A DNA stretch of 64,000 bases from Herpetosiphonaceae bacterium (GCA_026003835.1 BPHZ01000002.1:372001-436000), one strand, 5' to 3'. Shown: positions 8,415 to 17,396, counted from the stretch's first letter. Notes: a model not told the origin generated them from the letters alone. Program-made: numbers and translations.

Positions 8415-9458
8415 CTACCCTCCAAACAAAGCCCGCTTTGCATCATCGCTCAGCTCGTCGTCTTTGTCCCCAGAGACGCCGTACATATTCGCCATCCGCT
8501 CAACCTGGTGCCGCAGCCGCTCGCGCAGCTCGGCAGGCGCCAGCACCTCACAATCGGGCCCCCAACTGCGCACCCAGGGCAGCAACTCCTCCGGCTCATC
8601 GATCTGAGCCCGCCAGATCAGGCCGCCCTCGCCATCGGGCTCGACGCTCTGCGTGGGATGCCAGCGGCTCTCCCGCACGCGACGCGCAACCGCGCTGCTG
8701 AAGCGTAACGTCACCTCGACTGCGGACTCATCCTCGCTGAACCAGATACCCCAGGCGCCGCGCAGCAGCTCCAGCGGATGCATATCCTCAGGGATGCTGT
8801 ACTCCTCATCGAGCACGATCACCTCAAGGATTCGCTCGATCTTCCTGGTGCGCAGCTTGCCCGGCGGGTCGGCATAACCGATGACATAGGTGCCGTAGCC
8901 CATCGCCGACGGCTCAAAGAAGTAGGGCATAAAGCGGTGGCGAAATGGCCGCTGGGCGCGCAGCGGCTGGTAGAGCAACTCGACCACCCGGCCTTCGGCC
9001 CAGGCCTGCCCCAACGTGCTCATCACCTGCTGGTAGAGCGGCGGCGACTCCGGCAGCTCCTCTTCCAGGATCGCTGTGGACTCCGACAGCTGGGCGCCAA
9101 GCGGCCGCGCAATTGCCGCCAGCGCTGTTGCCAGGCGCCGCAGCGCCGAGATGAGCGGCGGATGCGGTTTGTCGCTCGCGCGTGCCAGGAGCCGGCCCGC
9201 AAGGAACAGCATCAGCGCTTCGGCGCGATTGAAGTGCAGCGGTCGCACATAGGCATCGCGGTTGATAGACCAGCGCCCCTCATCGTCGTAGTTGAGCGGC
9301 ACGCCACGACGGAGCAGATCCTCTTCCAGGCGGCCGATCGTCGAGCGGTGAACACCGCAGCGACGGGCGATCTCGGCTTTGCTCAAGGGGCTGGTGCTGC
9401 TCCATAAGATCTGCTCAACTTTGTCGAGTAATTGATTGCGGGACTCTGCATCACCCAT
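8415..9458 (-). CDS. WYL-domain transcriptional regulator of the cas operon
   Basis: This 347-residue protein has an N-terminal winged HTH (CGVHRSTIGRLEEDL near residues 31-45). A WYL-type domain follows, with VVELLYQPLR, PYFFEPSAMGYGTYVIGY and a C-terminal extension. WYL proteins often act as ligand-responsive regulators of CRISPR and other defence loci. The start at 9458 is set by AAGGAGGTCGCT directly upstream; an earlier start at 9530 has no comparable site. It is the second gene of the leftward operon, 52 bases after the small HTH gene. Autoregulation is likely but not shown. Confidence 0.88.
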   Translation of the reverse strand: MGDAESRNQLLDKVEQILWSSTSPLSKAEIARRCGVHRSTIGRLEEDLLRRGVPLNYDDEGRWSINRDAYVRPLHFNRAEALMLFLAGRLLARASDKPHPPLISALRRLATALAAIARPLGAQLSESTAILEEELPESPPLYQQVMSTLGQAWAEGRVVELLYQPLRAQRPFRHRFMPYFFEPSAMGYGTYVIGYADPPGKLRTRKIERILEVIVLDEEYSIPEDMHPLELLRGAWGIWFSEDESAVEVTLRFSSAVARRVRESRWHPTQSVEPDGEGGLIWRAQIDEPEELLPWVRSWGPDCEVLAPAELRERLRHQVERMANMYGVSGDKDDELSDDAKRALFGG

Positions 9459-9510
9459 AGCGACCTCCTTGCGCCCAAGTTTATCACACCGTTTCGTAAA
9501 AAATGGCAAG

Positions 9511-9726
9511 TTATTGCCAGACAGTTTCATAAAGCTGGAGGCGGCGATCGGCTTCGGCGATTAAAATGCCGCGCTGCTCAAGTAGCCACAGATCGCGCAT
9601 AATTGTCGCCTCGGAAACGCCAAGTCGGCGTGCGATCTCGGCCTGCGTCAAGCCGGCGGGATGTGCGCGGAGGAGCGCCACAATCTGTTCAAGTCGCTCC
9701 ATCTTTGCCTGCTTTGATCCAAACAT
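9511..9726 (-). CDS. Small DeoR-like winged HTH protein
   Basis: This 71-residue protein consists almost only of one winged HTH: LLRAHPAGLTQAEIARRLGV followed by SEATIMRDLWLLEQRG. It resembles the DNA-binding part of DeoR-type regulators with no ligand domain. The start at 9726 is chosen because AGGAGG lies six bases upstream; earlier in-frame starts lack a site. Its place as first gene before the WYL regulator suggests a cas-operon autoregulator or a split partner of the WYL protein. Confidence 0.8.
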   Translation of the reverse strand: MFGSKQAKMERLEQIVALLRAHPAGLTQAEIARRLGVSEATIMRDLWLLEQRGILIAEADRRLQLYETVWQ

Positions 9727-9781
9727 AAGCATCCTCCTCTTGTGCTGAAACATATCGCCTGGTTTGAGCATAGAGGAGGGT

Positions 9782-9800
9782 TGTTGCAGAGGACGCAACA
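9782..9800. promoter_or_regulatory. Small inverted repeat upstream of the cas operon
   Basis: TGTTGC and GCAACA face each other across seven bases, 56 bases upstream of the HTH start. It could be an operator for one of the two operon-borne regulators. The repeat is short and may be chance. Nothing else is evident between 9727 and 9947. Confidence 0.25.
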
Positions 9801-9947
9801 CGCGGGCGGCGCCACTTAAAGGATCTGGCGCAGACTCAACAGCTTCCGCTGTTCTTCCTATTGAGATGCTGGATGGCAGAAGACAGTGGTTATAAAGGCT
9901 TGACCAGGCAAAGCGGCTACGGCGGAGTGTGTACCGTCCAGAAGCGC

Positions 9948-10781
9948 TTACCCGCTCCCATCGCTAGGCGCAGGTAGAATCTGCCGCAGAAACGCCTCGA
10001 TCCGAATCGATCCGGTCAGATGGCGGGGATAGCCCAGCGAAACTTCTTCGAAACGCACCCCATCGCGGATGACGGTCTGCGGTATGTGGAGATGGCCGTA
10101 GACGACCACAGAAACGGGGAAACGCATATGCCAGTCCTCGGTCCGGCGTGTTCCGCACCAGATCGAAAACCGCTGGATCCGCCCGAGGCGAACCAGGTCG
10201 TAGCGTAGGGGAAAATGGTTGATGAGGACAAAGGGAGCGCCAGCCCAGGCGCTGCGTAACCGTTCCTCGGTGTAACGACAGCGAGCGGCACACCAGGCGG
10301 CCCGTGAAGGATAGGGGTCGGGATGCAGAAGATATTCGTCGGTACAGACGACGCCGGTCTCCTCCGCCCAGGCCAGCGCGCGTTCTTCCGGGATATCGGC
10401 GGGCCTGAAACTGTAATCATAGAGCAGAAAGAGCGGCGCCAGCATATGCGCAGACCCCTCACCTTCCCAGAGCGGGTAGGGATCTTCAGGCGTTGTGACG
10501 CCGTGTTCGCGGCAGATGGAGACCAACCGCCGATACTTGGCCTCGCCACGCAACTCCCCCGCGCCGGTAGGTAAGGTCCATAGATCATGATTGCCGGGCA
10601 CCCAGATCAAATGCTGAAAACGACGGCCCAACGTCCGCAGGGCAAACTGGAGGTGTTCCTCCGTCTCGCCGATATCTCCGGCAAGGATCAGCCAATCATC
10701 GGGATAGGAGGGCATGGCCTCAAGCGCCTCACGGTGGTACGGATTGGCGAGATGGAGATCGCTGATGGCGTAAAGTTTCAT
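9948..10781 (-). CDS. Calcineurin-like metallophosphoesterase
   Basis: This 277-residue protein has the metal-binding signature of the calcineurin-like fold: DLHL near residue 8, GDIGE near 36, GNHD near 63, a histidine in INHFPLRYD, and GHLH near 231. It probably hydrolyses a phosphoester; the substrate cannot be told. It stands between the cas operon and the cas relic and is transcribed leftward. No partner gene is obvious. Confidence 0.88.
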   Translation of the reverse strand: MKLYAISDLHLANPYHREALEAMPSYPDDWLILAGDIGETEEHLQFALRTLGRRFQHLIWVPGNHDLWTLPTGAGELRGEAKYRRLVSICREHGVTTPEDPYPLWEGEGSAHMLAPLFLLYDYSFRPADIPEERALAWAEETGVVCTDEYLLHPDPYPSRAAWCAARCRYTEERLRSAWAGAPFVLINHFPLRYDLVRLGRIQRFSIWCGTRRTEDWHMRFPVSVVVYGHLHIPQTVIRDGVRFEEVSLGYPRHLTGSIRIEAFLRQILPAPSDGSG

Positions 10782-10837
10782 AGGTTGCCTCAGTTATCCT
10801 GAATGCGGAACGCTACCCACACGTCCGCTGTACAGAA

Positions 10838-10951
10838 GCGCCGATCATGGTGATGCCGAAGGTGAACTATTCGCCGGGGCCAAAGGTGTGGGTAGGGCTG
10901 GTCGGCGGGCGGATGGCAAAGGCGCGCCGACTATGGGCCGCAGCACGCGCT
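10838..10951 (-). pseudogene. Relic of a second cas5-cas6 pair
   Basis: Bases 10838-10922 match cas6 bases 1831-1915 at 78 of 85 positions with no gap. In the cas6 frame the fragment reads FAIRPPTSPTHTFGPGE, then TAG, then FTFGITMIG, so it carries a nonsense codon. Bases 10931-10951 match cas5 bases 2233-2253 at 19 of 21 positions and still encode RVLRPIV. The order and strand are those of the intact operon, with about 320 bases lost between the two pieces. It is therefore a decayed remnant and not a functional gene. Confidence 0.85.
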
Positions 10952-11019
10952 ACGCGGATACCCGGCCAGCTGCAAGATCGGTTTCGGCTGCGCTATCGCG
11001 GAGATGCTCTCTCGATCGC

Positions 11020-11496
11020 TTAAAGATCAAGTCGCATCACTAATTCTCCATCGTCCACATCGCCGGTATATACGAAACCCATCTTCTCATAAAAGGGGCA
11101 GGGGCTGCCATCCCCAGGAACGCAGCTGGTGTATAATGCCTTGGCCCCAGGGCGGTTCCTGACGTGCGCGATCAGCAACTCCAAGGCCTGCCGGCCAAAC
11201 CCGTATCCCTGGAACTGTGCATCAATCATAAAGCGCCACAGGTAATATTCCTGGCTCACGGGGTTGTCGTGCAGCATCAGAAAACCGATCGGCGTCTCGT
11301 CTGCATAGATGGCGCGAAACCAGGCAGCATCCGGCTCGAAATAAGCCTCGGCGATGGACACTGCATTGGGAGCTACGAATTGCTCTTGTTGGGGTGCCAC
11401 CTTGAGATTGCAAACGGTGCGGACCGTCTGTTTGGTAACCTCGCGGAGAGTGATCACCGCATCCTTCCGCGGGATAGGCGACTTCGATTGTGCCAT
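11020..11496 (-). CDS. GNAT family N-acetyltransferase
   Basis: This 158-residue protein is of single-domain GNAT size. The acetyl-CoA motif is visible as QGYGFGRQALELLIAHVR near residue 95, after the beta strand YYLWRFMID. The C-terminal part FYEKMGFVYTGD is the usual closing motif. It resembles the diamine/spermidine acetyltransferase branch, but the acceptor is unknown. The start has an AAGGAG site nine bases upstream. Confidence 0.87.
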   Translation of the reverse strand: MAQSKSPIPRKDAVITLREVTKQTVRTVCNLKVAPQQEQFVAPNAVSIAEAYFEPDAAWFRAIYADETPIGFLMLHDNPVSQEYYLWRFMIDAQFQGYGFGRQALELLIAHVRNRPGAKALYTSCVPGDGSPCPFYEKMGFVYTGDVDDGELVMRLDL

Positions 11497-11649
11497 CGCT
11501 CAGCTCCTTGCCTGACTGCGCTACCGTAGTACCATGTGACTGTCAATAACACGGCAATCGACCATCTCGTTTCTGCGAGATGACGATCCCTTCCCTCCGT
11601 CAAGGCTATCAGCTGGCCTTCTGGTTGTCAACGATCACTGCGTGAGCGT

Positions 11650-11784
11650 AGGGCCATGGCCTCATCAGACGCGCCACAGCAGACGAACGCCGGAAAACGG
11701 GGGATGGGGGGATACCCCCCAATGCTTCCGTTTTTCCATTGAGATGCGATACAACCGGGATGTTGACACCGCCTGCTGCCAACC
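11650..11784 (+). repeat. Dispersed structured repeat, copy A
   Basis: A roughly 135-base unit with conserved CAGACGCGCCACAGCAGACG at its start and GATGCGATACAACCGGGATG near its end. The middle holds a G-run/C-run hairpin around GGGGGGATACCCCCC, enclosed by GGAAAACGG paired with CCGTTTTTCC. Confidence 0.85.
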
Positions 11785-11785
11785 G

Positions 11786-11920
11786 AGGGCCATGGCGTCA
11801 TCAGACGCGCCACAGCAGACGAACGCCGGAAAACGGGGGATGGGGGGGATACCCCCCAATGCTTCCTTTTTTCCATTGAGATGCGATACAACCGGGATGT
11901 TGACACCGCCCTGCGTGAGC
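11786..11920 (+). repeat. Dispersed structured repeat, copy B
   Basis: A near-identical tandem copy of copy A with a 136-base period. The inner hairpin is GGGGGGG-AT-ACCCCCC. The unit is followed by CTGCGTGAGCG, which also precedes copy A. Confidence 0.85.
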
Positions 11921-12108
11921 GCAGCGAGGTCAACTGCTGGTATGATATATACGGCTGGCGGTGCCCTCGACGAGAGCCTGAGCCGGCCGGATGGGGCTAT
12001 CGGAGCGTGACATAGGAGGTGATCGAGCGCGTCTTGCAGTGAGTGTAAAGCGTTTCCGGGTACTTCCCGCATGAGTTCGGCAATCAACCCTTGCTATGTT
12101 CGAGGTTG

Positions 12109-12145
12109 TTGTGCAGAATTGTTCGACAATGGAGTTATTGCACAA
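12109..12145. promoter_or_regulatory. Nested inverted repeats before ftcD
   Basis: TTGTGCA (12109-12115) pairs with TGCACAA (12139-12145) and encloses AATTGT-TCG-ACAAT. The outer repeat ends just before the AAGGAAG ribosome binding site of ftcD. It could be an operator or a leader hairpin that affects initiation. Confidence 0.4.
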
Positions 12146-12156
12146 GGAAGTGTCGT

Positions 12157-13704
12157 ATGGCTCAACAGACTGTTGAATGTGTCGCCAACTTTAGCGAGGG
12201 CCGGCGCAGCAATGTGATCGAGGCTATCACCGCCGCAATCTCAAGCGTTGCCGGCGTCCATGTGCTCGATGTCCAGTCCGACGCCGATCATAACCGCTCG
12301 GTGATTACGTTTGTCGGAGAGCCGGGCCCTGTCGGCGAGGCCGCGTTCCGCGCCGCTGCAAAGGCCGCCGAGCTGATCGATATGGATCTCCACGAGGGTG
12401 AGCATCCCCGTATTGGGGCTACCGATGTTGTGCCCTTTGTGCCCATCAGCGGCGTGACAATGGCTGAGTGTGTGACCCTGGCCCGCCAGGTTGGGCGCCG
12501 CATCGCGGAGGAGCTCGACATCCCCGTCTATCTGTATGAGGAGGCGGCTACCCGGCCGGAGCGACGCAACCTGGCCGATATTCGCAAAGGTGAGTATGAG
12601 GGCCTCAAGGCGGAGATTGAGACAAACCCGGCTCGCCTGCCCGATTTTGGCCCCGCCAGGCTCGGCAAAGCCGGCGCTACGGTCGTTGGCGCGCGTCCGC
12701 CCCTGATCGCCTACAACGTCTATCTCAATACCTCCGATGTCGAGGTTGCCAGGCGCGTGGGGAAGGCTATTCGTCACCTTGGCGGGGGGCTGCGCCACGT
12801 CAAAGCGATGGGCGTGCTGGTCGAGGGCCGCGCGCAGGTTTCGATGAATATGGTCAACTACCGGGGAACTCCGCTCCACCGCGCCTTTGAGCTTATCCGC
12901 GCCGAGGCCGCCCGCTATGGCGCCGTCCCCACCGAGAGTGAGATCGTTGGCCTGGTGCCCCAGGATGCGCTGCTCGACGCCGCCGAGCATTACTTGCAGC
13001 TCAACCGCTTCCGCCGTGACCAGATTCTTGAGCGCCGGCTGCTTGAGCTGACGGCCAGCGCGCCTGAGGCTGAGGAGGAGCCGGTGGCCGCGGCGCTGCC
13101 CGGCTGGATCCCTGCGGATACCTTGCGTGCCTTTGCGGCGGGCACCCCCGTGCCCGGCGGCGGATCGGCCTCGGCGATCGCCGGCGCCCTCGCCGCATCT
13201 CTGGGCCAGATGGTCGCCAACCTGACCATCGGGCGCAAGCGCTATGCCGATGTCGAGGCGGAGATGCGCGAGCACCTCGATCAGCTGGAGCTGCTCGGCG
13301 CCGAGCTTGCCCGGCTGGCGGCTGAAGATAGCCGCGCCTATGAGGCGGTGATGGCCGCTAATAAGCTGCCTAAGGAGACTGAGGAGCAGCAGGCTGCGCG
13401 CGAGGCCGCTATCCAGGAGGCGACCAGCAAGGCGGCGCAGGTGCCGCTGGCTGTCGCCGAGCGAGCTGTCGAGGTGCTTCGGATGCTGCGGCCTATCGCC
13501 GAGCGCGGCAACCGCAACGCTCAATCCGACGCGAAGGTTGGCGCGCTGCTGGCCCACGCCGCTGTCTATGGCGCTTCCTTCAATGTTGAGGTTAACCTCG
13601 ACGGCTTGAGCGACGAGCAGCTGCGCGAGAGTCTGCGCCGCCGCGTTGCCGAGCTGCGCGGCCAGGCACGCGAGCTGCTGGAGGCGCTTGTCGGGGAGCT
13701 GTAG
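12157..13704 (+). CDS. ftcD: Glutamate formimidoyltransferase / formimidoyltetrahydrofolate cyclodeaminase
   Basis: This 515-residue bifunctional enzyme links histidine breakdown to folate one-carbon metabolism. Residues about 1-300 form the transferase (VECVANFSEGRR at the N-terminus, then DHNRSVITFVGEP and GATDVVPFVP). Residues about 320-510 form the cyclodeaminase (PGGGSASAIAGALAASLGQM, then SDAKVGALLAHAA). The start is chosen at the family N-terminus, with AAGGAAG seven bases upstream. Other histidine-degradation genes are not in the window. The following CYTH gene begins four bases after its stop. Confidence 0.95.
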   Translation: MAQQTVECVANFSEGRRSNVIEAITAAISSVAGVHVLDVQSDADHNRSVITFVGEPGPVGEAAFRAAAKAAELIDMDLHEGEHPRIGATDVVPFVPISGVTMAECVTLARQVGRRIAEELDIPVYLYEEAATRPERRNLADIRKGEYEGLKAEIETNPARLPDFGPARLGKAGATVVGARPPLIAYNVYLNTSDVEVARRVGKAIRHLGGGLRHVKAMGVLVEGRAQVSMNMVNYRGTPLHRAFELIRAEAARYGAVPTESEIVGLVPQDALLDAAEHYLQLNRFRRDQILERRLLELTASAPEAEEEPVAAALPGWIPADTLRAFAAGTPVPGGGSASAIAGALAASLGQMVANLTIGRKRYADVEAEMREHLDQLELLGAELARLAAEDSRAYEAVMAANKLPKETEEQQAAREAAIQEATSKAAQVPLAVAERAVEVLRMLRPIAERGNRNAQSDAKVGALLAHAAVYGASFNVEVNLDGLSDEQLRESLRRRVAELRGQARELLEALVGEL

Positions 13705-13708
13705 TGTT

Positions 13709-14341
13709 ATGGAGATCGAGGCCAAGTTCGCCATCACCGGCCCGCTGGATTCTGCCGCGCTTGCCGCTGTCGATCTGGGACCGTACCGCCTGGCAGCACC
13801 GCGGCAGCAGATCTATCGCGATCTGCTGCTCGATACGCCCGGCCGGGTGATAACCGGCAGCGGCCACGCGCTACGCCTGCGTTTCGTTGAGGACGGTGCG
13901 ATTCTGACATTCAAAGGGCCCGGCCGGCGCTCCGGCAGCATCCACGAGCGCGAAGAGCTTGAGGAGTGGCTGCCCCTAGGCGCCGAGAACGATCGTGGTC
14001 GCTGGCCGCCGGTTATAGCTGGCCGTGTGCGCGCTCTGGCCGGCGACGAGCCGCTGACGCCAATCATCAGCCTTGAGCTGCGGCGACAAACCTGGGCCGT
14101 TGAGCGCGGTGGCGATGTGGTTGGCGAACTTGCCCTCGACGAGGGGATGATCCGTGCCGGCGGCGCCGCCGAGTCGGTTCATGAGCTGGAGATCGAGATA
14201 AAAGGCGACCTGGAGCGGCAGGAGCTGGACTGGCTGGGGCGGCGGTTGTGCGAGCAGCTGCCGCTTCAGCCTGAGCCGCGCACGAAGTTGCAGCGCGGTT
14301 TGGCGCTGCTCCAGGGCCGTGATGCCTCAGGCGACGAGTAG
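13709..14341 (+). CDS. CYTH domain protein, probable triphosphatase
   Basis: This 210-residue protein starts with MEIEAKF, the ExExK signature of the CYTH fold, in which acidic and basic residues line a triphosphate tunnel. Later motifs include ALRLRFVEDGAILTFKGP and SLELRRQTW, and an acidic ELEIEIKG stretch near the C-terminus. Inorganic triphosphatase is the usual bacterial activity; thiamine triphosphate is an alternative. It is probably co-transcribed with ftcD, four bases upstream. Confidence 0.87.
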   Translation: MEIEAKFAITGPLDSAALAAVDLGPYRLAAPRQQIYRDLLLDTPGRVITGSGHALRLRFVEDGAILTFKGPGRRSGSIHEREELEEWLPLGAENDRGRWPPVIAGRVRALAGDEPLTPIISLELRRQTWAVERGGDVVGELALDEGMIRAGGAAESVHELEIEIKGDLERQELDWLGRRLCEQLPLQPEPRTKLQRGLALLQGRDASGDE

Positions 14342-14384
14342 CGGAGCGCGAGGGAGGGAGCGGCTGATGCCCGTAGAGGAGTGC

Positions 14385-14555
14385 TTAGGCCGCCGCCTGC
14401 CGCTGGCGAAGCTGCGCAAGCTCCCGATCGAGACGCATTGAGATATCCCGATACATATCACCCCGGCTGTTGGCTGCGGCTAGCTTGCGCTGCAAATCGA
14501 TAATTCGAATCACTGCGATCACAAGGAGCGCGATCCAAAAAAGACGTCCCTTCAT
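14385..14555 (-). CDS. Small single-span membrane protein
   Basis: This protein of about 56 residues has one hydrophobic segment, LFWIALLVIAVIRII, followed by a charged, probably helical tail (LQRKLAAANSRGD, LDRELAQLRQRQ). The start at 14555 has an AGGAG site eight bases upstream. No family was recognised. Confidence 0.55.
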   Translation of the reverse strand: MKGRLFWIALLVIAVIRIIDLQRKLAAANSRGDMYRDISMRLDRELAQLRQRQAAA

Positions 14556-14819
14556 GATGCTGCTCCTGTAAGAACCAAACCCTATGACGCCCGGTATTGT
14601 ATGCCACTTCCAGCGACGGCGCAAGCTAAGCTATGATCCCATACCGCAGCATCGACCTCTGATAGTATTTTTCTCGCCCCTTTGCAGTGCCCCATCCCGC
14701 TTTTGCCTCTTGTCCAATAGCTGAAATTTTGGGATAATGATAGCCAGGAAGCCTCCTGGCCTCTTCTCCCTCACGAACTTCCCCAAGGCCCTAGCTTTGC
14801 TCCAGGAGAATCGGCTGCG

Positions 14820-17396
14820 ATGAGTAGACGAAGCGTCTTGCGGATTCATCTCACGCTGGCCTTCCTGCTCGCTATAGCCGCGCTGCTGCCGTCCCAAACC
14901 ATAGCATTGCCGGAAGAGCACAGCTCTCCTCCCACGGGCTTGTCCGCGATCCTGGCAGGATGCGCGGAGGTCAAACCCAGCTACCAGTCCGCTCCCGTCG
15001 CGCGCTGGCTCGAAGATTGTGGTACGGTCGATCCCCGCGGCGATCCTGAGCTGGTGGCGCGCATGATCCTGGCTGGCCGTGCTCAGGCGCTTGGGCTGCG
15101 CCCCGATGGGCGCGATCTGGATCTGCTCGCTACTCAGGTCGCCGATGATGTTGTCTATGTGCGTTTTCAACAGACTCATAAGGGTGTGCCGGTCTACCTT
15201 GGACAGGTGTTGGTCCAGTATGGCAGGGCCGGTGATGTGCAACTGATCAATAATCACACGTTGCCCAACCTGAATGTCGAGGTTGCGCCTGCCGTCGACG
15301 GCGATACGGCCTTGAACCTGGCGCTTGCCTCTGTTCCGGGAGCTGATAACTTGCGTGCGCCTCCGCAGCGCCGGCTTGTCATTTATGGTGAGCATGGAGC
15401 GCCTGAGCTGGCTTGGCATATCGTGCTCTATACCGCGCAGCCGCCCGGCGATTGGCATGTGATGATCTCTGCCAGGAGCGGTAAGCTGCTTGGCGCCTGG
15501 GACGAGATTTGGAACGACGACGGCCACGGGCTGGCCTATACTCCCAACCCGGTCCAGCAGACTGGCGATGACTCGCTGCGCGACGACGACGATCATCCCA
15601 ACACTGCTCTCAATGCCGCGCGCCTGACTGTTGATCTGAATAATCTCGATAGCAGTACCTTCAAGCTGAAGGGTAGCTATGTGGATGTCACGTCCTCCGA
15701 TGTCAGCGGCTGCTCGCTGCCCTATACACCTGGGATGGCGGACGAAAGCAGCCGCGTCTATAACTATGACCGTGGTGACGACCGCTTTGAGGAAGTAACG
15801 GTCTATGCCGCGATCGATGGCGCGCAGATGTGGTTTCAATCGCTGGGTCTCACAAACGTCAATAACCGGGCTGTCCCGGTCAATGTCCACTGTACCGCGG
15901 CGGATAACTCGTTTTTCAGCCGCTCGGATGGGGCGCTGCACTTTGGTGACGGCGGTGTAGATGATGCTGAGGATGCCGATATCGTGTTGCATGAGTATGG
16001 ACACTCCATTCAGGATCACCAGGTTCCTGGCTGGGGACCGGGCAGCAATACCGAGCAGCGCGCGATGGGTGAGGGCTTCGGCGACTTTTTGGCCGGCCTC
16101 TACTATATCGATAGCGGCGATTCTGCCTTTCTTTCAGCGTATAGATACTGTATTGGCGAGTGGGATGCCGCCTCATACAATCCGATCGTCCCAGATAACC
16201 CCGGCTCCGGCTGTCTGCGCTGGATCGACGGGCGCTCGGAGCGCGATGGCTCAGATATTGGCGTCTATAAGGGCTCGCCTGTGCAGGAGCACGACGATGG
16301 CCGCTACTGGTCGGCGATGCTTACCTGTGTTTATGAGGGTATGGGCGCCGGCGCTGCCGCCCGCGACGATCTGATGGGAGTCGTGCTTGCCCATCACTTT
16401 AGTTTGGCTCCCGACTCTAGCGACCAGGCGTTTGAAGACGCGGTTGACGCGCTTCTATTGGCTGATCGGAACCGGCTCGACGGCGCGCACCAGGATTTGA
16501 TCCGCGACTGCGCTATTGAGCGCGGGTTGATTCAGGCGCCGGTATTGGCAGCGCCGACCCTGACCTACCCGGTTGGCGGCGAGCGTCTGATGGCTGGTCG
16601 TACAGTAACCGTCACCTGGCATAAGCATGATGCGCCTGCCGATGCTGTCTATACTCTCGAATACACTACTGAATGCGTCATACCAGCCGATTTTGCTGAT
16701 GATGCCGAGAGCGGCCCTGGCGAGTGGAGCATCAGTCACAACGGCGGCATCCTGGACTGGTCGCTGGTGACGAACGACTCGCATAGCCCGGAGTTCAGCT
16801 GGTTTGCCGGCAATGAGGCCTCGATCAACGATCAGTATCTGGTCAGCCCGCCGGTGACGATTAACAGCGGAGCAGTGCTCTCCTTCTGGCATCGCTATGA
16901 CCTTGAACAGATGTTTGACGGTGGCGTGGTTGAGGTGAGCCTCGACAACGGCCTGTCTTGGGGCGACGTTGGACCGCTGATGGTTCAGAACGGTTACAAC
17001 GAGCGTATCTCGCTCGCGTTTGGCAGTCCTATCGCCGGGCGCGAAGCGTTCTCAGGCAATAGTGAGGGGTGGATTCGAACGCTTGTTGATCTAAGCGGCT
17101 ATGCCGGGCAAACGATCCGTATCCGCTTCCGCCAGGCCGACGACTCCGATACGGCAGAGGTGGGGTGGTGGGTCGATGATATTGCGCTTGGCCGCCTGCC
17201 GGTCTGGACTAAGATCGGGGCATCTGAGCCGGGCGCTGACAGCTTCGAGTGGAATACACCCGCAATGCCCGGCGTAAACTACTGTTTGCGTATCAAAGGC
17301 TCTGCGCCGGGGTACCAGGACTCGGAGTATGACACCAGCGAACCCTTTGAGCTGCTGGCCCCACATACTGTCTGGTTGATGTTTATCACCAAGTAG
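14820..17396 (+). CDS. Secreted M36-like metalloprotease with C-terminal immune-inhibitor-A-like domain
   Basis: This 858-residue protein begins with a signal peptide (LTLAFLLAIAALLPSQ). A propeptide region of FTP type follows (VRFQQTHKGVPVYLGQVLVQ). The zinc site HEYGH is at residues 391-395, followed by GEGFGDFLAG, whose glutamate is the likely third ligand. About residues 590-850 hold a MAM-like or jelly-roll segment with DDAESGPGEWS, WFAGNEASINDQYLVSPPV and WWVDDIAL, similar to the tail of immune inhibitor A proteases. An intrinsic terminator follows, so it is a single-gene unit. Exported proteolysis is likely. Confidence 0.9.
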   Translation: MSRRSVLRIHLTLAFLLAIAALLPSQTIALPEEHSSPPTGLSAILAGCAEVKPSYQSAPVARWLEDCGTVDPRGDPELVARMILAGRAQALGLRPDGRDLDLLATQVADDVVYVRFQQTHKGVPVYLGQVLVQYGRAGDVQLINNHTLPNLNVEVAPAVDGDTALNLALASVPGADNLRAPPQRRLVIYGEHGAPELAWHIVLYTAQPPGDWHVMISARSGKLLGAWDEIWNDDGHGLAYTPNPVQQTGDDSLRDDDDHPNTALNAARLTVDLNNLDSSTFKLKGSYVDVTSSDVSGCSLPYTPGMADESSRVYNYDRGDDRFEEVTVYAAIDGAQMWFQSLGLTNVNNRAVPVNVHCTAADNSFFSRSDGALHFGDGGVDDAEDADIVLHEYGHSIQDHQVPGWGPGSNTEQRAMGEGFGDFLAGLYYIDSGDSAFLSAYRYCIGEWDAASYNPIVPDNPGSGCLRWIDGRSERDGSDIGVYKGSPVQEHDDGRYWSAMLTCVYEGMGAGAAARDDLMGVVLAHHFSLAPDSSDQAFEDAVDALLLADRNRLDGAHQDLIRDCAIERGLIQAPVLAAPTLTYPVGGERLMAGRTVTVTWHKHDAPADAVYTLEYTTECVIPADFADDAESGPGEWSISHNGGILDWSLVTNDSHSPEFSWFAGNEASINDQYLVSPPVTINSGAVLSFWHRYDLEQMFDGGVVEVSLDNGLSWGDVGPLMVQNGYNERISLAFGSPIAGREAFSGNSEGWIRTLVDLSGYAGQTIRIRFRQADDSDTAEVGWWVDDIALGRLPVWTKIGASEPGADSFEWNTPAMPGVNYCLRIKGSAPGYQDSEYDTSEPFELLAPHTVWLMFITK

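Larger units (their letters stand above)
11497..12156. other. 660-base intergenic region with tandem structured repeats
   Basis: This gap lies between the GNAT gene (leftward) and ftcD (rightward). It is mostly taken up by two tandem copies of the dispersed repeat described below. The copies are flanked by CTGCGTGAGCG at 11639-11649 and again just after the second copy near 11911. I see no protein-coding gene here; reading frames across the repeats look like chance. Confidence 0.6.

Noticed and set aside
11642..12087. Frames across the tandem repeats at 11.65-11.92 kb
   Set aside because: They follow the repeat period, lack ribosome binding sites and have no family signal.
12241..13737. Leftward 498-residue frame over ftcD
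   Set aside because: FtcD motifs on the plus strand are unmistakable; the antisense frame shows no domain or ribosome binding site.
14631..16019. Long leftward frame of 462 residues opposite the metalloprotease
   Set aside because: The plus strand has a signal peptide, HEYGH site and terminator; the minus frame has no family signal and is a codon-bias shadow.
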